Shown one piece after another: positions 36,020 through 46,640 of a stretch of 64,000 nt of DNA (the stretch's first letter is position 1; each line of letters starts with the position of its first letter). Both the position numbers and the translations under genes were made by a program. Origin of the DNA: Formicarius rufipectus. Lineage: Eukaryota > Chordata > Aves > Passeriformes > Formicariidae. Location: positions 120,159 through 184,158 of the forward strand of contig VXAU01002296.1 of the NCBI GenBank assembly GCA_013399695.1, read 5' to 3'. The notes beneath the pieces are model-generated. The model worked only from the letters and a program-made list of their open reading frames with translations, had not been told where the DNA came from and ran no database searches.

Positions 36020-36660
36020 CCATCTTAATGCACATGTAGAACCACGGAATTCAGTGTGACTAATTGTGCAGTAAAGTACTAATCAGGTTGAATAATGGCA
36101 GCAGAATAGGGCCCTCGGTAATAAGAATTAATCACACCAGATCTTTGAAACTGATTTTTTCACTCTACAGCTGAGCTGAGAGAACAGATGAAAGCAAAAG
36201 AGACAATACTCAGGAGCATAGTTACTGATAAATAATTACAACAAGGACATTATAATTATTTAATTAAAATTTGTGCATGGGGAGAGATTATGAGTCTTTC
36301 AGCTTGCTGCCTCATTTAGATGATACTAGTCATTAACCAATTCTGCTGTAGTCAGCTACTAAATGTCCACACAGCCTGCCTTATTTTTTAAACCTCTTCA
36401 ATCAGCAAAACTGGCTTCATGCACTGTGTAATGCTACTGAAGAACAAAGTGACACACTTAGTAAGATAAATAAAGGCAGTCTCAACTTTTTAAAGGAAAC
36501 TTGTACTTCAATTAATCAGGATCATCAAATAAACAGGAACAGTAGAGTGTTTATCTCTGCTTCTGAAGTTATTAATTAGCAAACCACACAGAGAGCACTG
36601 TGGAGTTGACAATGCCCCTGTAATTTTTCCTGCTGAAGTTATTTTGTTCCTTCCCTTAAT
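36020..36660. other. Possible conserved non-coding block
   Basis: Dense in homeodomain-type TAAT/ATTA words, CAATTAAT, TTAATTAG and AGATGATA-like motifs, and free of simple repeats over 600 bases, which is the texture of vertebrate developmental enhancers. Within it the acceptor CTGATTTTTTCACTCTACAG leads into a frame (ELREQMKAKETILRSIVTDK, stop at 36233-36235) that resembles a short charged C-terminus, so a small terminal exon is the alternative. Confidence 0.25.
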
Positions 36661-36935
36661 ATCACTTTCTACTGGCTTTTGTTCAGGAATATAAACATCA
36701 CAGGCATATGATGTGTCAGAACAGTGGTAGCTACATCATAACAAAAAAAGGTGTTTTCAAGATCATCTTCCCCAGCAATTTCTTCAGATCTACTAATTTT
36801 CTAGTTCAAGTCTGCCTTTAGGAATGGTTTCCCAGCATGTCTTTCTGTAGCTTGCTGCTTGCCTTTGCACCCTTAAGGCAGGCATTTTGTAACCAGCTGT
36901 ATCTTTCTTCTAACTGGCAGAAATTTTATTTCTTC

Positions 36936-37005
36936 TTATGTTTTCCCTTGGTTTCCAGCTGGTAGGTGCTCTAACATCTCTAATGTTTTCCCTCACTTTT
37001 CAGCT
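36936..37005 (+). repeat. Degenerate direct repeat of an acceptor-like sequence
   Basis: TTATGTTTTCCCT...TTTCCAGCT near 36936 and TAATGTTTTCCCT...TTTTCAGCT near 36980 are two copies of the same roughly 26-base module about 44 bases apart, each a polypyrimidine tract ending in CAG|CT. Confidence 0.6.
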
Positions 37006-37129
37006 TTCCATTGCCAAACAGATGGCATGTTCTCACATTTATACAACAAATCCTAATGTTCTTTCAGTTATACTGATACGCAATAGAAGGGACACTTCTG
37101 CAACTGAGAGATCCAGGCTGTGCAAATAG
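37004..37129 (+). CDS. Candidate terminal coding exon, unknown product
   Basis: Begins after the good acceptor TTTTCCCTCACTTTTCAG and stays open in phase 0 for 41 codons to TAG at 37127-37129; a possible donor (ATAG|GTATTT) follows directly. The peptide is basic near the end (ILIRNRRDTSATERSRLCK). It could close a frame made of 25243-25373 and 30780-30857, all phase 0. Without RNA evidence this chain is speculative. Confidence 0.2.
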   Translation, partial: LSIAKQMACSHIYTTNPNVLSVILIRNRRDTSATERSRLCK

Positions 37130-40100
37130 GTATTTGCAATGGAAGAAATGAGACCCACAAACCTAAGAAGATATGAAAATACAAAATACACAGAATTTAA
37201 GATGACTCACAATTTAACTTGACTAAAAGAAAACAGGAACTTCAGAAATTAATGTATACATATTGTAGAATAGTGTAATCTTTTTGTGAGCTTTTTGAAA
37301 TACCCTGTTGTGGTTTTAGCATTACTTTGATACTTTCTGTTGAACTTATGTTCTAGAAGACTTTCCAATATGCAGTTATATACTCTGATAATCCAGTAAC
37401 ATTGAAATGGAACCATTTAAGTCTCTGGTGCAAAAGAGTACTCAGGTTGATGTGTAAAACAATTTTGGATTTTCAGGGGGAACAGCTCACCCAGAACAAA
37501 ACCAACATATGCCCTTAGCCACCTGACAGAGAAATTTTAGATGGGATCATTCAACATGGGCAACCCCAACTTCCTGAGCTGAAATCCTAAGATGTTAATG
37601 TAAAAAACAAGAAGAAATGAGAATATGAACAACAACACAAAAACCAGTTTAAATTTCATGAATCAGGTTCCTCCTGAAAATGCTTAACCAATAAGCATGC
37701 AATATAGTATTTTTACTCTAAAATTAGCAGGAGGAGAAATAAAGCGGAAAAGCTCCCAGAAACTTCAATGTCCATGTATTCAGCTTGAAAACAAAACAAA
37801 AAAAAAAACAAACCCAGACTTTCAAATTATTCTGTATTGCAATATTTGCCCCATTATAGTCAAGTGTCAGAATATTTATTTGATAGCAATGAAGAATAAA
37901 AGTACTTAATCAATTGATACTAAAGACATAAAATGTCTTAAGGTTTTTGCTGTTTTCTCAAAGCATTCGTTGATTGAGCTGCCTGCAGTGTTGACTCAAC
38001 ATGTGAAACCCCATTTCCATTCATGAAGAAATATACTGAGTCCAATCATTCATCCAGAACTTCCACCACTAAACCATATCCCTGAATGCCACATCCACAT
38101 GCCTTTGAAATAACAGTGCCCAATTTTTCTTACCCTCTTTAAAAATTAGGATTTTTTGTACTCAGTAGGTCTCTATAATAATGCATAAACCATATCCTCT
38201 AATAGCCTCAGTTCTGCAAGTGTTGAAGACAACCCTTATAGAAATAGTGAGATCACTATTTCTTTTCAAAAACTAACTCACTTTAATACTTTCTCAACTA
38301 ACCAAAAAATTAATGTCTAGTATCTCCTGAAACCATTTTTAAAATGAATTATCAATGTTCTAAATAAGTACTGATCATTCCTATTTTAAAATTTTTAACA
38401 GAAGTGATCAAACTTGAGAATTTCCTCTATAAATAAGACCAATTCTGTTTTGAGGACTGGTCTGCTAAGGGAGGAGGGAGTTTTATGGTTGTATGATCTG
38501 GCACATCTAAACTCAAGTTCATTCTGTGATAACTTTATTCAATTTCTTGAACATCTTGATGTAGGGTCTTTTCCTGACTGATTTCATTGCTTTCTTTGCA
38601 TGTAAACTTCCCCACCTAGCAGCCATATGAAGGTGCATCCTAAATGAAGATCTGTGATTTGTCCATATTAATTAATTTCCTGCTGAAATTTATCATTTTT
38701 ATTTGTTAAGAATGAAGAGTTGTCAACTGTTTATAAAGGGAATTTATATATACTTCAAAGCACAACTTTTGTTACCTGAATTAAATGCACCCAGTTCCAA
38801 TGTTGTTATCACATTCCATCCGGTCTTCTCATGAGTGATTTTTCAATGCAGCTAGAACTTGTGAGAGCAGAGAATGTACAGGTGTATGAACTTACATGGA
38901 CAATTTTTGTCTGTAATGTCTAGCACTCTTCTTGGACATAGGCTTGTTTTGAAAGATATCATGGGCCAAATGCAAAATCTTTAAGATTCCCATAGGAAAA
39001 TGCTGAGGGGATAGGAACAGTGTTTTGGATTTTTCATTCATCGTGTGCCAAATTTCGTTGAGGGAAGGTGCCATTTCTCTTAAAAATGAGCTTTTTTTTG
39101 AGGTATATAAGCACTTGGAAATTAATATAAGTGTCACTTCCAAAGCACCATAGGAAACAATAGAGACACAAGCCAATTTTTTTGATTTAAACTTAGACAT
39201 TCAGTTTAAATTCACTTATGTCCTAAAGAAGCACAAATTATTCAAGTTATGACAAAGGGCAGTGGAACATTTTGATTGCCTCTGCATAGACTGGTTATAT
39301 ATTCTTGGAGCCAGAGAAAGTGTTACTCCATGTATGTGTGACTTAGTGGTTGGGTCACTAAGTGCCCAAGGACATTAGAAGCTGACATTAGAGGTGGAGA
39401 GAACTGTTCTGATGACTATTTCACCTAAAGATCTGTGACAATCCAGTAGTTATGAAAGTGTCTTGGGAAATGAAAGTTCATAACCCCTCAGACAAATCTG
39501 AGTGCATGTTTCCCACATGGCAAATGATTACAGAAACCACTGAGTTTTTGGGAGGACAACTTCAAGCAGGAATTTTTTCATTGTCTGATTCACTAGATTT
39601 TATCTAACAGTGTCTAATAAACACATGCTCTGAAGTGGAGCTGAATGGAGAATCATTCATGGGCCAGGCATGAAAGAGATGTCAGGCTGCATTGTACTGA
39701 GCTGCAGCTGGCTGTGGTCTAAAGCAGAACAGCAAAACACAGGAAATTCTCCTGGAGAAACTGCCAGTGCTTATGATTCTTGTACTGCCCTGGTTATTGA
39801 GCAGACTAGAAGAGAAAGGGGATCTAGAGCTTCATTTTAGCTTAAGGTTTTTAATCCTAACCAAAATTCTTTTTCTGATCTGGCTATTAAAAACTTTTCC
39901 TTAAAGAAATTAATGTATGTAATAATATTGGTGAGAAACTTGATCAGGAAACAAACAAAACAAAGTCTCTGATAGGAAAATTGTCACTCTTGCATGAGAA
40001 GCTGATAGTCACAGAAGTAATCAGTCAGTGATGCTGCCAGTAGGTTAATTAGCAGAGAAGTGTTTCACTGAGTTTATTTTGGTGTAGAAATATATCACAT

Positions 40101-40553
40101 TTAATTCAGGTTCACAAAGACCATGAGTTCTTTCTTTTTTATATATACTATAGGTATATATATAATACTATATACTATATAATACTAACACTATATATAT
40201 TGCTGCTGCTGAAACACTAATGACACACTGATGTTATGCTTCAAAATCTGCCAGTCTCTCAGCTATTCTAAATCTCTAAGACTCCATTGTAGTGTAGTGA
40301 AATTACTCTTGCACATTCTGGTTTTCTCAGTGCTTGTGTTTCAGTTCTCATTATTTCTAGAGTGTCTTATATGTAGATGAGTTTCAAATTTCCTTTCCAG
40401 TTTTCTCTCAGGACATCATGCTTCAGAGCCATTTCCTGCTCTTAACGGGAACTATCTATTGGAATGCCTGAGAAATATGTTAAGATAAATATAAATTGTA
40501 TTTTTAGCTTCAGATGCTACTCAGAGGTCTTTTTCTTTGAGATGAACTCCTAA
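37130..40553. other. Non-coding AT-rich interval
   Basis: No gene or interspersed repeat was recognised. It contains an A-run near 37798-37808 and the TA-rich array at 40141. Confidence 0.45.
40141..40211. repeat. TA-rich array ending in TGC repeat
   Basis: TATATAC, ACTATA and AATACTATA words over 60 bases, then TGCTGCTGCTG. Confidence 0.85.
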
Positions 40554-40559
40554 TTTATT
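40554..40559 (-). terminator. Poly(A) signal on minus strand
   Basis: AATAAA on the minus strand, 45 bases beyond the stop codon of the candidate exon 40604-40810. The close spacing would fit a short 3' UTR. Confidence 0.3.
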
Positions 40560-40603
40560 TCCCCTTTTCACAGTTGGCAGTCTAGAAAACATGCCCATCC
40601 AAG

Positions 40604-40810
40604 TCAGTCACATTCCGACATTTCAACTGCTGCTTTGTGAACTGGTCCATCTCCTTTGGAGTAGCAGTCATACAGCTGCGTGTTGGAGATGTGAATGATA
40701 GCCAGAGAAGGGCCTTGCTCTAACGATACAACATCCCATGTCACAGGGCAGGTAAGAGCTGAATAACCAAAAGTTGGACCGTGTGACATCGCAAACATAT
40801 GATGGTATGA
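40604..40810 (-). CDS. Candidate terminal coding exon, unknown product
   Basis: On the minus strand, the acceptor GGCTCTGTGCAG is followed by 68 sense codons in phase 0 and a TGA at 40604-40606, with AATAAA 45 bases further. The translation looks like real protein (for example WDVVSLEQGPSLAIIHISN and LYDCYSKGDGPVHKAA), and several CpG-containing codons survive in CpG-poor DNA. Its starting phase agrees with the membrane-type open stretch at 42593-42832, so both could belong to one minus-strand gene. The acceptor is only fair, and no family is recognised. A decayed gene copy is an alternative. Confidence 0.3.
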   Translation of the reverse strand, partial: SYHHMFAMSHGPTFGYSALTCPVTWDVVSLEQGPSLAIIHISNTQLYDCYSKGDGPVHKAAVEMSECD

Positions 40811-41000
40811 CTGCACAGAGCCAGCTTATGGGCCACTGAATTTGTCCCTTTTCTTCTGACCTACCTTCATCATTTAGAGCAGAGTTTCACATCCTGCCTT
40901 CACTTTGTGTGAGAGAAATACGGGGCACTCTTCCCCTCCAGTTTATTGCATTCCTGAGATGGGCTTGCTTTACAGTATTGCTAATGTTCTCTTGTCTTAC

Positions 41001-41117
41001 TTGAAAATACACAAGTGACCAATTACAGCACAGCCCTTTTGGGCACCAATCCAAAGAAATATCAAGCCTCTCGTTCTCTTCCCAGATGGAAATGTCACAG
41101 TAATTAAAATTAGTCAC
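41001..41117 (-). other. Possible small exon upstream of a good donor
   Basis: On the minus strand a protein-like open frame including ERLDISLDWCPKGLCCNWSL ends in phase 0 at the donor TTTCAA|GTAAGA. Its acceptor is unclear (a weak one at GGGAAGAG would give about 25 codons). It would fit between 42593-42832 and 40604-40810, but could equally be skipped or spurious. Confidence 0.17.
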
Positions 41118-42569
41118 ACATACAAGTTGAGAGGATAAGAGTGACAGAAAAGCTAAAGAAAATGTACTTGTGGAAAGAGTAAAAGTGAAGGTACACAGGG
41201 AAAATTAAACACAGAGAAAAATGGTCACTGTTATGCAGCTTGGCATCAACACAGCATCTAGAAAACACACAATTATATGAGTGGCAATCAAGTGGTACAA
41301 CTAGAGGCTGGTAGCACTAGCGATCAGCTGAATGCTCTTGACCAGCCAGCTTCAAGAGCCTCTGGACTTCAGACAGAGAAGTTTCCAGGGCTATATAAAC
41401 TGAGACTGAAAATATATTCTCCAATATCATTGCCTCTGCCTTAATACCTATACGGTCAAATTTCAAGAAAAATGAAGGGTGATGAGTCAGGATTCTTCCA
41501 ATACTGGTTACTGATATTAGACTTAATAATATGGCCTTTCTTCACTATGCTAGAGTATATTACAGTTTATATCTAAGTTTATAAGTCCCACTTTGCTTAA
41601 AAATTTGTGAAGACAAACACATGGGAGACGGTAGACATCAGGGAATATTTCTTCTTGGTGGTCTAGGAGGAGACTGACTCAAGTTTTGCAAGTAGAGTTT
41701 GTGCAGATATGTGAAGTTTGTGACTAAGGAGTGCTCAATTATGTTGCTGATGAGAACTGGATAAGCTAGTTTTTAAAAAAGAAATGAATGACCTCTTCCC
41801 AGGGGAAGGCTGGATTTATTCAGGAATAGATCTTTTCCTTTCCTTTTTTGGCCACTAATATGTAGTTTGCTTTTGACCTCTTTGTATTTGGTAAGTCTTT
41901 GTCTTGCCTTTATTGCATAATCCATGTTGATAACCAAATCTGAAATTTTTCTATGTATTTCCAGTGTACCCTCTTTACATTACACTGCAGACACCCTCTT
42001 GCTTCTGCACACCTGTAGAAAATGAAAGTTGACTGCATTGTTGTTGTTAGAGAAAAACCTTTGAACTGCTTCCACAGGATAAAGAGAAAAACCTCAAATG
42101 GATAGAAGTTCTCCAAAAGAAACAGTTCTTTGCCACTACCCAATGGTGTGTAGAGGAACGTACATTTACATTTACAGAGAGAATATTTGAATGATGTCAG
42201 TAAACTCTCTAGACAGAAACCCTCGAGTACTTTTTCTTCTGAATGATCCAAACTGTGCAGAAGATTTGAATGAGTCAGTTGATGGGACTGAACGTCACAC
42301 AGGGCAGGTTCTTCACAGTCAGTCTGTACAAGGGCACATCAGCAAATGGGGCTACATTAACTTGGCAGGCACACGACAGTTACATCAGTTAAACTACCAG
42401 TAACTTCATACTCAATAATTCTGTCCCTTCTAATAAAATTTTGCTGATGTCACACAGTCACAGGCCTGAAAAGAAGGTGCAGCCTGCTAAGGACAAAGAG
42501 CATCAGTGATTCTAGAAATGCTTTTTCTTTTCTTGTTATTTTCTACCATACTGCATGTAATAATTTTAG

Positions 42570-42607
42570 CAGGGATCCATATTTATTTGAACCTTTATTT
42601 CCTCGAG
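42570..42607 (+). CDS. Candidate 38-base plus-strand exon
   Basis: Acceptor ATGTAATAATTTTAG and strong donor CTCGAG|GTAAGC. One frame is open (RDPYLFEPLFPR, with one base over at each end). It overlaps, antisense, the end of the minus-strand open stretch at 42593-42832, so at most one of the two is likely coding here. Confidence 0.2.
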
Positions 42608-42832
42608 GTAAGCTGTGACAAAAACGGCATAGACAGTGTAAAGCATCCCAGGAAACATGGAAGCAATCATGAAAACAAAGCAAAGCAGCAAAGCAATTAC
42701 TGTGAGCAGCTGGGTAGCCCAGGGAGGAAGCACATGCCTCTGAGAGGGGAGTGTGGCAGGGACCTTCACCCGAGTCATCTCCAGGATGAGGTTCTCATCA
42801 TTCAGCAGTGGAAAGTAAGCTTTGTCCACGGG
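42593..42832 (-). CDS. Candidate exon of an unrecognised membrane protein
   Basis: On the minus strand 80 codons are open in phase 0 at both ends, from a fair acceptor (CTGCCTTGCCAG) to a weak donor (AAAG|GTTCAA). The first half is polar with acidic and basic residues (PLLNDENLILEMTRVKV). The second half is a long hydrophobic run (LLTVIALLLCFVFMIASM and beyond), which predicts one membrane helix with a short reentry or extension. Codon choice looks coding-like, with many C- and G-ending codons against an AT-rich background. This fits a single-pass protein. No family is recognised. Possible partners are 57165-57248 upstream and 40604-40810 downstream, both phase compatible. Confidence 0.32.
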
Positions 42833-42839
42833 CTGGCAA

Positions 42840-44794
42840 GGCAGTAGTTTAGGATTCTTATTTCAAGTTTCTAAGTGATAACTGTATTACACATTATAGT
42901 TCAAGCCTAGATTTGCACAGTCTTTGAGCATGCACAGAAGCTTATTAAAATTAATTTTTTTCCCTAAGGATTTCTTCATTCTGCTTTTACACACACACTC
43001 TTCATGAGAGTAATGGCTCTTCAGAACTCCTGCATTTTGTCATAATAATTGCTTTACACCTCTTGGCAACTTTTCACACCATGTGTAAAATACTGGTTCA
43101 TTAAGGTTCATTAAGAGACAATATTTTCATTACAGTAAAAATCACAAAAATGCCAGCAAATTGTTGTTAATGTTAATCATGTTGTCTCATCTATAGAGAA
43201 GCATAATTGTGTATGCAATCATACATACAGACACAGAAACAACTTTCGCAAAGCACTCTTGGAATTTAAGTGATAAGTTAAAAATTATTAAATTAAATAT
43301 TTTGTTCTGATTGACAATAGGACACAATAAAATAACTTATATTGCATACTTAGGAAACAAAATTACTTTTTAAGGAAACCTTAAATTGCTGTGAGAACCT
43401 CACAGTAAAGTGTAATAAAATTGTACATCACAAGTTATTAGACCTGCACATTCCTGAATTGTTTTTCTGACACAAATTCATTTATTTTTAAATGAATATT
43501 TTCCTTCTTCTTTTGAGGCAAAAGAGAACTCAAAGGTTGAATGACAAACATAAAGCTCTTGTATTGATTACACAGGATGTATTTCTAGACTACTAGTAAA
43601 ACAGTAACAGAAAGAGCTCCTGGTCAGTTCATGCATTTCTTCTGGTGAGCCACCTTGTGCTGTGATCAAGCCTCACCTAAAATTAGTGAGAAGCATCTAG
43701 AGTTTTGCCTCCAGAACAGCCTAATCACCAACTTACCTCCAAATTTTTCTATTTCATTGTGACAGAGTGTTCAGCAAATGAGTTGTTATGTGAGCTTGCT
43801 TATGCAGTGGTTAAGTGATGATATGCCAAAACATGGTGTTCAAAACCAGGGACTGTCCACCAGTGCAAGTTGCACACAGTAAATGGCTTCCCGCGTGCAG
43901 CTCTGTGTGTGTGACTGTTATCACCATGAGCTGTTACCTAGGAAACAAAATGTGCTTATCGACTACGTATGAGGTTCTTCACAGTTACCTTTTCCACTAA
44001 TACTCTCAGACATTTGAACACTTCAACCCAATACTTACTATACCCTTATCTGAATATCACCAAAACCACAGTCATACAACTGGCCAGACTGACTACCCTG
44101 ATCTTATTCAGAAAAAAAAATAAAATTTTTTTTAAGTTGAACCAACTTTCATCCATTTTTTTTTTTCTGAAGAGAGTGAGTGTGCTGCTTATATACTTGT
44201 AGGAAATACTTACTAAAAAGATGACATGGAAAAGATTTAAATACCAAGAAATTGTTAAACTGAACATTCTTTTCCAAACATTCATAACAAAATCTGAGAT
44301 GAATTTATAAATAAATAAAAAATAATATTGAATCACACAGCTGATTTTCTTATTCCAATCCTGAGATTACAGACTTTATGAACAAGTACCACAAGATTTT
44401 AGCTCTCATGTAAGCCTTCTTGTCCTTGCACATCTACCTAATTCAGCTGCAGTTTGCTGTGGAGATATTGGTCCTCCGATGCTTGTTTTCCCTTGTACAT
44501 TACATAGTGGTGGAAAAGACAATGTTGAGTTTTCAAAATTTTTGACTCTTCAAAGACAAAAATTGAGGATTATATTTAAATCTGAAGTTAGTAGGAAAGT
44601 TTTCTTGGGATTGGAGAAGGATAGTTAATCTCTGATTTGGGATATACAGATACAAACCTGTATATAAATATGTAATGCCACATGTGAAATGGAGATGCCA
44701 AAAATTGCTGTATTTCATAGTCACTAACTCTGAGGTTTCTTATTGGCCTTTGAAGAATAAATTTTGAGGATTCCTGAGTATATGCTGGGTGGCA
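42840..44794. other. Non-coding AT-rich interval
   Basis: No supported exon. A/T runs at 44109-44170 form a weak inverted pair (CAGAAAAAAAAA and TTTTTTTTTTCTG). Confidence 0.45.
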
Positions 44795-44874
44795 TCCTTG
44801 CCCATGGCAGGGGAATTGGAAATAAATAATTTTTAAGGTCTCTTCCAACCCTAAACATTCTATGATTCTATGAT
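44795..44874 (+). mobile_element. CR1 LINE 3' end fragment
   Basis: TGGCAGGGGAATTGGAA, then AAGGTCTCTTCCAACCCTAA and the diagnostic CATTCTATGATTCTATGAT tail. Only about 80 bases of the 3' UTR remain, a very short 5' truncation. Confidence 0.95.
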
Positions 44875-46199
44875 ACTTTAACTGACAGATATTTGGTAAC
44901 AAATGATTGTTGAGAGACTATAACCTAATGGCTCAGAAGACACCCAGACCTGATCACTCTCAATTCTGAGCATTCCATAAATGAGTAAATGTAGTAAACT
45001 TGCTGTTTTTTAATACAAGATACCTTATGAGAGGGAAGGAAGATATTAGATATTTGTCAGTCCAACAAAAGAACATAGGAAGAACTGAAACAAAATACAA
45101 GATGAGGCTGAGAGCATATGTCAGTGATGAATGTGTATGTCAATAACCTAAGGTTTAGAAATACTCAAAAGAACTACTTGCATTAAAAATAGGAAAAATG
45201 TCAAAAAATTTAGCTCTAAATATAAAACCCATTACAATGAAGCCCAGAGTGAGACATTCTGCTCATATTAGTGTCCTTGAAGAAGTTTTATATTATTAGC
45301 TATAGCAAGCAGCATTTCAGAGTATATTTGTTGTGCAAATTAGCATATTTTTCTTTGTGGTCATTCCACACAAGAAAAAAACTCAGATTTTTTTCTTTAG
45401 TCAATTAAGCATACTTTTTCTCCTTTCATCTGTAATGAACTAAATTCTGCAACCAAACATAATTCTGTTAAAAACCGAATCACCTCCTTATCATTAGGCA
45501 AGTCTCATAAACACATCATCAGATTAGAGTAATTTTGTTTACATGGAAAGCAGCTGGACAACTTGGCAAGAAGTTACAATATTTCTTATAAGGCTCTGTA
45601 CAGTCAGGCCCTCTATTGTGAGAAAAGGGAAGAGGCAAAGATCTGACAGCAGCAGGGTTAGGAAAGTTTATATAATTTTAGCTGTCATATCCATAGTCAG
45701 AGATCAACAATTAACCTATTGATTGAAATGTTCAGGGTTTAATGCTTAGAAATTTTGCTAATTGACATTATTTAGTAAAAAATGGCCAGTTATTAATTTT
45801 CTGATTTGACCTTTTCATTTTCTGTACTTTTGGAAATATTTTTTGTTGGAAAAAAATGAACAGAAATCAATCCAGGGACTTCCAAAACATAGAAGTACTC
45901 CAGACTCTGGGGCATATGATCCCTGCAGCAGAAGGAACCTCTTGTTTTGCTTTGTATTGTTTTGTTTTAACTGCTCACCTCTGGCAGAACCAGAAGTATT
46001 TATTTTCTGTCTTCACACTGTGAGTTCAGCAGGAGATTAATTACCAACCAGCATATTGTGATTGTCCAAGGCGTATCAGAAACGAGCAAATATATCAAGG
46101 TTTGCACCACAGCTCAGGAGTAACAGCTACAGTCACTCACCAGCTTCAACTGTCAGCTCCATCTTCCTCCTGCATAAAAATAAACATTTCCCCCACAAT
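44875..46199. other. Non-coding AT-rich interval
   Basis: No gene, interspersed repeat or supported exon seen. Confidence 0.45.
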
Positions 46200-46640
46200 A
46201 AAGTCTTTTTATAAAAGCAATAAAACAACTCAAGGGAGCATTGTTATCATGAGCTAATCACCCCCTTAGGGAATTAGAGACACTTAGCTGCATCTAGAGC
46301 TTCAACACCTGAGGGGCTGTGATTATTTCATGATAACCAACAAGGCATGACAGACTGGGAGGTTAATTAGATAATATTCAAACTTGGTAATATTGAGTTT
46401 GAAGATTTCTTTTGAAGTTGTACAAGCAAAGCTCTGCTTATAAAACAGCAGTGGGACACCAGCACAGAAAGGATAATTAACATTTCCTACAAACCAACCA
46501 AGGTTTTGAATAGCTAAAGGTAAAAAATAATAAAGTCAAAGTACTAAAGCCTGAGGCACTCCTTTAACAATGAGTAATCCCAATGAGTTCACTGCCTGGA
46601 ATCTTGGACAGAAATTGACTCAAATTATATAATGCCGTTT
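46200..46640. other. Possible conserved non-coding block
   Basis: Repeat-free sequence with clustered homeodomain-type words (GCTAATCA, GGTTAATTAG, GATAATTAA) and balanced composition, the texture of a vertebrate enhancer. This is a judgement by eye and needs an alignment. Confidence 0.2.
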
